Assembly (NCBI RefSeq): GCF_002243345.2
Contig: NZ_CP022655.2
Location: 1,204,001 to 1,268,000, forward strand
Origin: Paenibacillus sp. RUD330
GTDB taxonomy: Bacteria; Bacillota; Bacilli; Paenibacillales; Paenibacillaceae
DNA length: 64,000 nucleotides
Direction: 5' to 3'
In this document: piece by piece, positions 18,218 to 25,505 of the stretch
How positions within the stretch are numbered: the first letter of the stretch is position 1
Layout: each line of letters begins with the position of its first letter
Program-made: the position numbers and the translations under genes
Notes under the pieces: model-generated
Told to the model about the DNA's origin: nothing
What the model saw: the letters and a program-made list of their open reading frames with translations, nothing else
Databases searched by the model: none

Positions 18218-19411
18218 ATGCAGCCGTCTGCCGCAGCCAATGAAGCTGCCAAGCCCAAGTCCAATGCCTCGCTACTGGCGCTGTTTCTGCTCGGGGCTGT
18301 TACGCTGCTCTACCTTTTCGCCGGAGAGGAAGGGGGCAGCGGCACGGACGGCAAGCTCCAGCTGTTCAAGACGATGTTCCTCAGCCTTCTCATCGAGGCG
18401 CTGCCCTTCATCCTGATCGGCGTCGTCGTCTCCGCCCTGCTGCAGGTGTTCGTGCCCGACCGGATCATCCGGAGAGCCATCCCGAAAAACCCGCTGCTCG
18501 CCGTGCTTGCGGCAAGCCTGCTCGGCATCATCGTGCCGATCTGCGAATGCGGGATGGTGCCGGCTATCCGCAGGCTGATCCGCAAGGGCATGCCGCTTCA
18601 TGCGGCGACGGCATTCATTCTGGCGGGACCGATCCTCAATCCGATCGTCCTCTGGTCGACGCTCGCCGCATTCCGTAGCCATCCGGAGATCGCCTGGATC
18701 CGCATGGGCCTCGCTTTCGCGGTCGCCATCGCGGCAGGGCTCGCGGTCCATCGCTTCGTCAGCGGGCAGGCTCTTCGCGGCGAGGACGCAGTGGCGGCCT
18801 CCCCGACGGGAGCAGCGGCAGGGGTCAAGCCTGCGGACAAAAATCGCGGGCGCGCTTCCCGGCAGCCGGCGGCAAGCTTGTCCCAGGCGGCAAGCCCGCC
18901 ATCGGCAAGCTTGCCGATGGCGGCCGGCCTCCATTCCGCAAGCCAGTCGGAAGCGGCCGCTCCGCCGTCCCCCTTCCGGGTGCTGACGCCGGTTCCCGGC
19001 CGCAACAGAGGCTTTGAAGCGGCAGGACATGCCGTCAGCGAGTTTTTCGACATGGGCAGATATATCGTGTTCGGTTCGTTTCTCGTCGCTCTGCTCATGA
19101 CGTTCGTGGCTCAATCCGACCTGGCCTCGCTGGGCGGTGGGAGCGCGGCCGGCAGCGTCTCCATGATGGCGCTCGGTTTCCTGCTCTCTCTCTGTTCCAC
19201 GTCGGATGCCTTCATCGCCCAGTCGTTCTCGGCCTCCTTCACCGGCGGATCGCTGATCGCGTTCATGGTGTTCGGACCGATGATGAACCTCAAGGTCATG
19301 CTCATGATGCTTGCCGTCTTCCGGACCCGCTTCGTGCTCGGACTGTGCGCGTTCGCCGCCGTTCTTGTCTTCGCCGCCGCACTCGTTCTGGATATGACGC
19401 TGCTACACTAA
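18218..19411 (+). CDS. YraQ/ArsP-type permease (DUF318 family)
   Basis: A 397-residue membrane protein with about eight hydrophobic segments in two halves joined by a low-complexity, mostly cytoplasmic linker (about 185-265). The family signature VPICECGMVPAIRRLIRKGM near residue 108 includes the paired cysteine region, followed by AATAFILAGPILNPIVLWST. The second half has LCSTSDAFIAQSF. ArsP-family members export methylated arsenicals, but YraQ paralogues in Bacillales are commonly paired with DUF1980 proteins and have no proven substrate. AAGGAGG at about 18204 selects the ATG at 18218 over a longer frame. The linker is unusually rich in Ala/Pro/Ser with near-repeats of SQAAS/PPSAS type. 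Confidence 0.85.
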   Translation: MQPSAAANEAAKPKSNASLLALFLLGAVTLLYLFAGEEGGSGTDGKLQLFKTMFLSLLIEALPFILIGVVVSALLQVFVPDRIIRRAIPKNPLLAVLAASLLGIIVPICECGMVPAIRRLIRKGMPLHAATAFILAGPILNPIVLWSTLAAFRSHPEIAWIRMGLAFAVAIAAGLAVHRFVSGQALRGEDAVAASPTGAAAGVKPADKNRGRASRQPAASLSQAASPPSASLPMAAGLHSASQSEAAAPPSPFRVLTPVPGRNRGFEAAGHAVSEFFDMGRYIVFGSFLVALLMTFVAQSDLASLGGGSAAGSVSMMALGFLLSLCSTSDAFIAQSFSASFTGGSLIAFMVFGPMMNLKVMLMMLAVFRTRFVLGLCAFAAVLVFAAALVLDMTLLH

Positions 19412-19425
19412 GGAGGAACGCCGCC

Positions 19426-20394
19426 ATGCGGTTGAAATGGGATGGAATGAAAGCTGACCAGTGGATAAAGGGGCTGATCCTGCTCGGATTCGGCGCGTTC
19501 CTGCTGCGGCTGGACTGGACGGGCGAGATGCTGTTGTACGTATCCCCGTCCCTGAGAATGTACGCCAGGCTGTCGGCTTACGGGCTTGCGGCGGGGGGGA
19601 TGCTGCAGCTGTACCTGTGCGTGGCTCCGGGAAGGTCGAGGCATCTTGCCTGCGCTTGCGGGCATCCGGGTCCGCATGACCACAGCCATGACCACAGCCA
19701 TGGCCATGCCGGGCACAGCCATGACCACAGCCATGGCCATGCCGGGCACAGCCATGCCGCGCCAGCCGGAAGCGCGAGGCAAGCGATGCTGTACGGCCTG
19801 TTCCTGCTGCCGCTGCTGCTCGGTTTTGCGCTTCCGAACACTTCACTGGCGGGATCGCTGGCCGATTCCAAAGGCATCAATCTGGCCCATGCCCCGGCAT
19901 CGGGCGGCAGGGACGTTCAGGCGCCAGGCCAAAGCGCGGCTGGCGCGGCCGGCTTCCATACCGATCTCTACAACAAGGATTACGCCAAGCTGGCGGAATG
20001 GCTGTACGCCAAGCCTGAGATCGCGATGGGCGACACCTGGTTCATCGAATCGCTCAATGCGCTCAATATGTTCCCGGACCGCTTCGAGGGCAAGACGATC
20101 ACAATGACCGGCTTCGTATACCGTCAGGAGGGATTGACGGATTCCCAGTTCATCGTCGGAAGGATGGCGATGATCCACTGCGCGGCGGATATGATGCCTT
20201 ACGGGATTATTGCCGTCAACGACTCCGCTTCCCAATTCAAGGACAACAGCTGGGTCAGCGTGACCGGAACGGTAGCCCGCACGGAATACCAGGGTCAGCA
20301 GGTCATCCAGATCGTCGTGACGGAAGCGAAGGAAGCGAAGCCCTCCGCGGTTCCCTATGTGTACCCGGACTCGGGCTTTGCCGCCAAGCTATAG
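19426..20394 (+). CDS. TIGR03943/DUF1980 family protein with His-rich metal-binding loop
   Basis: A 322-residue partner of the YraQ-type permease. There are two N-terminal membrane segments, a histidine-rich loop (residues ~80-112, built from HDHSHGHAGHS repeats), a third membrane segment, then an exported C-terminal DUF1980 domain with GKTITMTGFVYRQEG and IHCAADMMPYGIIAVN. The C-terminal block resembles an OB fold. AGGAGG at 19411-19416 fixes the ATG at 19426, the earlier in-frame ATG being inside the upstream gene. The loop has the look of a zinc, nickel or copper chelator, supporting a metal role for the cassette; this is inference. Confidence 0.85.
   Translation: MRLKWDGMKADQWIKGLILLGFGAFLLRLDWTGEMLLYVSPSLRMYARLSAYGLAAGGMLQLYLCVAPGRSRHLACACGHPGPHDHSHDHSHGHAGHSHDHSHGHAGHSHAAPAGSARQAMLYGLFLLPLLLGFALPNTSLAGSLADSKGINLAHAPASGGRDVQAPGQSAAGAAGFHTDLYNKDYAKLAEWLYAKPEIAMGDTWFIESLNALNMFPDRFEGKTITMTGFVYRQEGLTDSQFIVGRMAMIHCAADMMPYGIIAVNDSASQFKDNSWVSVTGTVARTEYQGQQVIQIVVTEAKEAKPSAVPYVYPDSGFAAKL
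19687..19752 (+). repeat. Exact tandem 33-bp duplication in the His-rich loop
   Basis: Bases 19687-19719 and 19720-19752 are identical and encode two copies of the 11-residue unit HDHSHGHAGHS. Partial further copies flank it on the 5' side (HDHS). Identity at synonymous positions implies a recent duplication. Confidence 0.95.
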
Positions 20395-20418
20395 AGGATC
20401 AGAACAGGAGGTGGCGTC

Positions 20419-21297
20419 ATGCTGCTGGAGTGGGGAAGCTTGGCTCTTATCGTATTCGTGTCCCTGTACGGAATTCTGGCTTCGTCGGCCGAAGGGACGC
20501 CGTTCCGCCGGCTTGCCGTTTCCGGACTCGCTTTGACCGCAGGGGCGGCTATGGGAGCGGCAGCCGTACAGGCAGTCGGCTACGGCCTGGGAGTGCCGCT
20601 CGCCGCCGCAGCCTTGTTCGCGGCCGCAGGCGCGGCTCTGATGAAGCGCCGCTCTGGAGGAGCCGAGGCGCTGGCTTGGGCCGGCGCTTCCGTCGCAGGC
20701 TCGTGCATCGGCATCGCTGCAGGCATGACCGCTTATTCGACGGGCAAGGCGATGTATGTCATCGATGTGGCCTTCATCGTGCTGATGTTCGGCCTGCTGC
20801 GGTTCGGCGAGAGCCGCAAGCCGGAGCCGCAAGCGAATAGGCGTTCGCCGCAGGCGGCAAAACCGGCTTCGCAAAGGAGCGCGGCTGCTGTCTGGTGTTG
20901 TATTGCCGCCTTGTCCTGCGTCCTGCTGCTTGTGCTGGGCAGCGCCATTCCCGTCGGCCAATACGGCAGGCAGGCGGCCGCTGCGGCCAGCTACGATTCG
21001 GACAACGATCTGCAGGAAGCGCAGATCGTCGTCAGCGCGGCAGGAATCACCCCGCAGAGGGTGGATTTCAAGCGGGGGGCCATGATCAAGGCGATCGTGG
21101 TCGTGAAGGCCGACGCGGGCAGCGGACTTACGCTCGATGCGGGCAGCCTCGGCGCCGGAATCGCCCTGAGCCAAGGAGAGAACGTCATCGTTCTCAACAA
21201 TCCCCAGCCCGGAAGCTATTCCTTGACCGTCAAGGGCGGGCGTTTCGGCGACAAGGGCGTAGGCGCTCTCTTCCGGATCGCCGATGAAAAAAACTGA
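20419..21297 (+). CDS. Membrane protein with C-terminal cupredoxin-like domain lacking copper ligands
   Basis: A 292-residue protein not assignable to a named family. It has four or five hydrophobic segments in the first 130 residues, a basic cytoplasmic linker (KPEPQANRRSPQAAKPASQR), one further membrane segment near 155-178, and an exported tail of about 100 residues. The tail has the cupredoxin_1/EfeO-like pattern (GITPQRVDFKRGAMIK, ALSQGENVIVLNNPQPGSYS, SLTVKGG), but the His/Cys/Met copper ligands expected in that fold are absent. GGAGG precedes the ATG. It is last in the HupE-YraQ-DUF1980 cassette with gaps of 14-24 bases, so a shared function is likely. Confidence 0.6.
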   Translation: MLLEWGSLALIVFVSLYGILASSAEGTPFRRLAVSGLALTAGAAMGAAAVQAVGYGLGVPLAAAALFAAAGAALMKRRSGGAEALAWAGASVAGSCIGIAAGMTAYSTGKAMYVIDVAFIVLMFGLLRFGESRKPEPQANRRSPQAAKPASQRSAAAVWCCIAALSCVLLLVLGSAIPVGQYGRQAAAAASYDSDNDLQEAQIVVSAAGITPQRVDFKRGAMIKAIVVVKADAGSGLTLDAGSLGAGIALSQGENVIVLNNPQPGSYSLTVKGGRFGDKGVGALFRIADEKN

Positions 21298-21300
21298 GCG

Positions 21301-21335
21301 AACCGGTATCCGCTGCTGCGGATGCCGGTTTTTTT
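21301..21335 (+). terminator. Terminator of the HupE cassette
   Basis: A 13-bp stem with one G-U pair (21301-21313 with 21318-21330) and loop TGCT is followed by a T run; it begins only 3 bases after the last stop codon. Confidence 0.92.
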
Positions 21336-21471
21336 GCGGTTTCGGCGTGCTCGGAAGCCGTCCAGCGCATGCCGCGGCGCTGCGGCTTCATTTGGCCTGT
21401 CGTGGAGGACAATAGGTGCCCATGTCGAACAAACCGTATGAAGAGCTGGATAACAGAGAGGATGAAGCCGA

Positions 21472-22467
21472 GTGAGCGAAGGAGCAGCAAGCACGATTCG
21501 TTGGGGCATCATGGGACCGGGCGGCATGTCGGGAGGCTTCGCAAGGGATTTGGCGCATGCTCCCGGTGCCGTCGTAACGGCGGTGGCGGGCCGCGATCCG
21601 GAGAAGACGAAGTCTTTTGCGGAGAAACACGGCATCCCCCGCACGCATGGCGGCGCAGCCGGTCTTGCCGCCGATCCGGAAGTCGACATCGTCTACATCG
21701 GCACGATCCATCCCGTACACAAGGAAAATGTGCTGGAATGCCTGGCGGGCGGCAAGCATGTGCTGTGCGAGAAGCCGTTCACGATGAACGCGGACGAGGC
21801 GCAGGAGATCGAGGCAGCCGCTGCTGGCAAAGGGCTTTTCGTCATGGAGGCCATGTGGACCCGCTTCCTGCCTCCGATTGCCGCCGTCCGGAAGTGGCTG
21901 GCCGACGGCGCAATCGGCGAGATCAAGCTGCTCAAGGCTGAATTCGGATTCGACGCGGGCTGGAACCCGGAAGGCAGGCTGCTGAACAAGCAGCTTGGCG
22001 GAGGCGCTCTGCTGGATGCCGGCATATACCCGGTTTCCTTCGCTTCCCTCGTTTTCGGAGCGCAGCCTTCGCGGATTCAAAGCACGGTCGATATCGGAGA
22101 AACGGGCGTAGACGAGAGGTTCTCGCTCCTGTTCGATTACGAGGGAGGAGCGGCCGCTTCCCTGCATGCGTCTATCCGTCTGGGCATGAACAACGATGCC
22201 TGGATTTACGGCACGAAGGGCCGCATCCATATTCCGGGATTTCTGTGGACCCGCCGGGCGGAGCTCCATATCGACGGACAGGAGCCTCTGATCGCCGAGG
22301 ACAACCGCGGTTTTTCCGGACATGCCTACCAGGCGATTGAAGCGATGGATTGCATCCGCCGCTGCCGGACAGCCAGCGATATCATGCCCTTGAAGGAAAG
22401 CGTGGAGATCATGGGGACGCTGGACGCGATTCGCGTCCAATGGGGGCTGGAGCATGGCGGCTTTTAA
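21472..22467 (+). CDS. Gfo/Idh/MocA family oxidoreductase
   Basis: A 331-residue NAD(P)-dependent dehydrogenase. The N-terminal Rossmann motif is GIMGPGGMSGGFARD, the family EKP motif is CEKPFTMNADEA near residue 101, and the C-terminal domain has GGGALLDAGIYPVSFAS. The start is a GTG at 21472 with GAGAGGA upstream; an earlier ATG in another frame is ignored. The family acts on sugars, inositols or dihydrodiols, and the closest pattern is of the trans-dihydrodiol/glucose-fructose oxidoreductase-like branch. It stands alone after a strong terminator and is followed 18 bases later by a small membrane protein. Confidence 0.85.
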   Translation: MSEGAASTIRWGIMGPGGMSGGFARDLAHAPGAVVTAVAGRDPEKTKSFAEKHGIPRTHGGAAGLAADPEVDIVYIGTIHPVHKENVLECLAGGKHVLCEKPFTMNADEAQEIEAAAAGKGLFVMEAMWTRFLPPIAAVRKWLADGAIGEIKLLKAEFGFDAGWNPEGRLLNKQLGGGALLDAGIYPVSFASLVFGAQPSRIQSTVDIGETGVDERFSLLFDYEGGAAASLHASIRLGMNNDAWIYGTKGRIHIPGFLWTRRAELHIDGQEPLIAEDNRGFSGHAYQAIEAMDCIRRCRTASDIMPLKESVEIMGTLDAIRVQWGLEHGGF

Positions 22468-22485
22468 AAGCAAGGAGCAGGCGGG

Positions 22486-22968
22486 ATGAATGCCGTAATC
22501 GGCGCGGTTTTCCGCAAGCTTCTATCCGCTTATGCGGCCACGCTGCTTGCAGCATCGCTCAGCCTGCTCGTTCCGGTATACGGAGTAGAGGCGGCGGGGG
22601 GATTCGAGCTGGCGGGATGGGTCTTCCTGTTCCTTCTGTATGGAGGGACGGTCCTGGCTGTATGCGGCACGCCGGTCTCCTTCTTTCTGGAGTGGTTGTG
22701 CAGGACATGGCTGCCGGGAAAAAAGAAGCCGTATCTTCTTCTCCATATGGCATGCGGCGCAGGGCTCGGCATGCTGCTGCTGCCAGCCTCCGGCGGCGCG
22801 GCATGGATGCAGGGGCTGCTGGGATGCCTCGCCGGAGCGCTGTTGGCCGGAATGGACCTGCATCTGCACAATTGGCAGGCAAGTCCGGGCAAGCTGGCGG
22901 CTGCGCTGGCTTCACCGGTCCTGGTGCTCGCTGCCGCGATTTGGCTAAGCGGGCGAATATTGAATTAG
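22486..22968 (+). CDS. Small four-helix membrane protein, unknown
   Basis: A 160-residue hydrophobic protein with four probable membrane helices (about 12-33, 41-65, 83-102, 108-122 and a last one near 137-156, so four or five). No family was recognised. AAGGAGCAGGCGGG precedes the ATG, and the gap to the upstream oxidoreductase is 18 bases, so the two are probably co-transcribed. Codon use matches the GC-rich neighbours, which supports a real gene. A short hairpin TAGGGC-TCA-GCCCTA overlaps its stop codon. Confidence 0.6.
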   Translation: MNAVIGAVFRKLLSAYAATLLAASLSLLVPVYGVEAAGGFELAGWVFLFLLYGGTVLAVCGTPVSFFLEWLCRTWLPGKKKPYLLLHMACGAGLGMLLLPASGGAAWMQGLLGCLAGALLAGMDLHLHNWQASPGKLAAALASPVLVLAAAIWLSGRILN

Positions 22969-23450
22969 GGCTCAGCCCTATTCATCCCGGTAGAGTTCGG
23001 CGGGCATGAAAAAATCGATGAAAAGAAAAATTTTCTTCCACATGCATGAGGATTGAATATGTATCCATTTCTCCAGACTCCCAATTTTCTGGAAAACAAA
23101 TTCTTTCCCTCCTGGAAATGAAGTTAGATAAAGTGCCACCAATAACCTGTAAATGGAAGGAGGTGCTGCCTTGTGGCGGCGTCTCCTTTTTGGCAACGTT
23201 TCCATTTAAATTTTTATGTGAGAAAATTTATTTTTAATTCGTATTTACGAACCGCACATCTCTGTATTACAATCTGTGTTAACTAAGTTTGCATCTAATT
23301 ATTGGAATTGCCAGAACAATCGGTGTTTATTTTCGATGGATATTAAATCAAGCATTCGGCAGTCTTCAGGAAAATAGTGGGTATTTGCTTTTGAATAATA
23401 ATACATTAATGCATTAAAGCGAGAAATAGAATGAAAAGGAGACCGGGCGC
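22969..23450 (+). promoter_or_regulatory. AT-rich gap upstream of the peptide importer
   Basis: About 480 bases without a convincing gene, clearly richer in A+T than both sides. It holds a hairpin at 23157-23191, a possible promoter TTTACG (23244-23249), 18 bases, TACAAT (23268-23273), and a palindromic, cre-like TGGCAACGTTTCCA at 23191-23204 that breaks the consensus at two positions. AAAAGGAGA before 23451 is the ribosome binding site of the first importer gene. Confidence 0.45.
23157..23191 (+). terminator. Hairpin with T run in the AT-rich gap
   Basis: Arms 23157-23170 and 23175-23188 pair over 14 positions with several G-U pairs, loop TTGT, followed by five T in all. It would end transcripts entering from the 22.4-kb genes or act as an attenuator for the importer. 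Confidence 0.65.
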
Positions 23451-24440
23451 ATGGGTTCGACGCTGCTGGAGATAAGGGATTTGCGCACTCATTTCGTAAC
23501 GGACCAGGGCGAGATTCCCGCGGTCGACGGCATGGATCTGCTCATACACAAAGGCGAGATCGTAGGCGTGGTCGGAGAGTCGGGCTGCGGCAAAAGCGTC
23601 ACCTCCCTGTCGGTCATGCGGCTGATTCCGCAGCCGCCCGGCAAATACGCCGGAGGATCGATCCTGTTCAAGGGCGAGGACCTCGTCCAGGCCAAGGAGA
23701 AGCGGATGAAGCAGATCCGCGGCGACGAGATCTCGATGATCTTCCAGGAGCCGATGACATCCCTGAACCCGCTGCTTACGATCGGGGATCAGATCGTCGA
23801 GACGCTGAGGGTCCACCGCAGCATGAGCCGCAAGGAAGCGTACTCGCAAGCGCTGGAAATGCTGAAGAAGGTCGGCATCGCCAGGGCGGAGACGATTCTA
23901 AGGGGCTACCCGCATCAGCTGTCCGGCGGCATGCGGCAGCGGGTCATGATCGCGATCGCCCTCTGCTGCGAGCCGGAGCTGCTGATCGCCGACGAGCCGA
24001 CGACGGCGCTGGACGTGACGATCCAGGCGCAGATTCTGGATCTCATGAAAAAGCTCAATGAAGAGACCGGGACGGCGATCATGATGATCACGCATGATCT
24101 GGGCGTCGTCGCCGAAGTATGCCACCGGGTCGTCGTCATGTACGCCGGCAAGGTCGTAGAGGAAGGAACGGTGCGCGAGATATTCGAGAAGCCGCGGCAT
24201 CCCTACACGCAGGGGCTGATCCGTTCCATTCCGAAGATCGAGGAGGACGTGAAGCGGCTCTATTCGATCCCCGACAACGTGCCGAAGCCGGGCACGGTCA
24301 AGGAAGGCTGCCGTTTCGCGGCGCGCTGCGAGCATGTGATGGACAAGTGCCTGCGTCACCTTCCGGAGCTCGTGTCGACGACAAGCCCGGGCCACCGCTC
24401 CCGCTGTTGGCTGAATGCGATCGAGGAGGTGGCGAATTGA
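23451..24440 (+). CDS. Peptide ABC transporter ATPase, OppD/DppD type
   Basis: A 329-residue ATPase. The Walker A motif is GESGCGKS near residue 40, the signature motif is [15 protein letters not shown], and Walker B with the D-loop is [14 protein letters not shown]. The C-terminal oligopeptide-type extension ends with the four-cysteine motif region [17 protein letters not shown], which in OppD/DppD can hold an iron-sulfur cluster. It pairs with the next ATPase, which starts inside its stop codon. Substrate class is di- or oligopeptide (or nickel); the sequence does not distinguish them. Confidence 0.93.
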   Translation: MGSTLLEIRDLRTHFVTDQGEIPAVDGMDLLIHKGEIVGVVGESGCGKSVTSLSVMRLIPQPPGKYAGGSILFKGEDLVQAKEKRMKQIRGDEISMIFQEPMTSLNPLLTIGDQIVETLRVHRSMSRKEAYSQALEMLKKVGIARAETILRGYPHQLSGGMRQRVMIAIALCCEPELLIADEPTTALDVTIQAQILDLMKKLNEETGTAIMMITHDLGVVAEVCHRVVVMYAGKVVEEGTVREIFEKPRHPYTQGLIRSIPKIEEDVKRLYSIPDNVPKPGTVKEGCRFAARCEHVMDKCLRHLPELVSTTSPGHRSRCWLNAIEEVAN

Positions 24441-25435
24441 GCCCGAACCAATTACATGAGGACTGCCTGCTGGAGGTCCGCTCCCTCAAGATGTATTTCC
24501 CGATCCGCAAAGGGCTGTTCCAGCGCGAGGTCGGGCAGGTCAAAGCGGTCGACGACGTCAGCTTTCAGGTGAAGAAAGGCGAATCGTTCGGCATCGTCGG
24601 CGAAAGCGGCTGCGGCAAGTCGACGACGGGCCGCTCGCTACTGAGGCTCATCGAGCCGACCGGCGGCGAGGTCATGTTCGACGGCCACAACGTGACGGAG
24701 TTTTCCGACAGCCGCATGAGAGAGATCCGCAGGGACATGGGGATGATTTTCCAGGATCCGTTCGCCTCTCTCAATCCGCGCCACAAGGTCCGCAAGATTC
24801 TCGAGGAGCCGCTGATCGTGCACGGCATCGGGAACGCCGAGGAGCGCCGCAGCAAGGTGGAGCGGGTGATGGAGACGGTAGGCCTCAGCTCCTGGCAGCT
24901 GGACCGGTTCCCTCATCAGTTCTCCGGCGGACAGCGGCAGCGGATCGCGATCGCGCGGGCGCTCATGCTGCAGCCGAAGCTGATCGTCGCGGATGAGCCG
25001 GTATCGGCGCTGGATGTGTCGATCCAGTCTCAAATCCTCAACCTGATGCAGGATCTCAAGGAAGAGTTCGGTCTGACCTATGTGTTCATCGCTCACGATC
25101 TCAGCGTGGTGAAGCATTTTTGCGACCGGGTCGCGGTCATGTATCTGGGGAGGATCGTGGAGCTGGCGGACAAGCATTCCCTTTACCGGGATCCCAAGCA
25201 TCCCTATACGCAGGCGCTGCTGTCCGCCGTGCCGAAGCCGGATCCCAATGCGGCCAGCGAGAGGATCATCCTGCAGGGCGAGGTCCCGAGTCCGGCCAAT
25301 GTCCCGCAGGGCTGCGTCTTCAACACCCGCTGTCCGCACGTCATGGACATATGCAGGCAGCAGCGGCCGGCGCTTCAGCAGACGTCGGAAGGCCATAGGA
25401 CAGCTTGTCATCTGTACGTCTCCATGGAGCCGTAA
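24437..25435 (+). CDS. Peptide ABC transporter ATPase, OppF/DppF type, TTG start
   Basis: A 332-residue second ATPase with [17 protein letters not shown] (Walker A), FSGGQRQRIAIARALM (signature) and KLIVADEPVSALDVS (Walker B), ending with the GCVFNTRCPHVMDICR extension. The start is a TTG at 24437 whose TTGA overlaps the TGA stop of the upstream ATPase by four bases. GAGGAGGT lies 6-13 bases before it, and no in-frame ATG occurs before residue 16, inside the conserved region. Tight translational coupling fits the need for a heterodimer. Confidence 0.92.
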   Translation: MSPNQLHEDCLLEVRSLKMYFPIRKGLFQREVGQVKAVDDVSFQVKKGESFGIVGESGCGKSTTGRSLLRLIEPTGGEVMFDGHNVTEFSDSRMREIRRDMGMIFQDPFASLNPRHKVRKILEEPLIVHGIGNAEERRSKVERVMETVGLSSWQLDRFPHQFSGGQRQRIAIARALMLQPKLIVADEPVSALDVSIQSQILNLMQDLKEEFGLTYVFIAHDLSVVKHFCDRVAVMYLGRIVELADKHSLYRDPKHPYTQALLSAVPKPDPNAASERIILQGEVPSPANVPQGCVFNTRCPHVMDICRQQRPALQQTSEGHRTACHLYVSMEP

Positions 25436-25505
25436 CGGATTTCAATCATAGATTCAAAAAGCCATAGGGATTCCGAAAAAGAGAGATCAAGAGGAGGAGA
25501 ATTAG

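Noticed and set aside
19345-19425. N-terminal Arg-rich extension of the DUF1980 protein
   Set aside because: It overlaps the end of the permease gene out of frame and has no ribosome binding site; AGGAGG directs the start at 19426.
23140-23200. T-box leader of an amino-acid gene
   Set aside because: There is a terminator-like hairpin, but no T-box sequence (AGGGTGGNACCGCG) or specifier stem upstream.
24119-25435. A 438-residue version of the second peptide ATPase
   Set aside because: The extra N-terminus is the out-of-frame translation of the first ATPase; the TTG at 24437 has the ribosome binding site.
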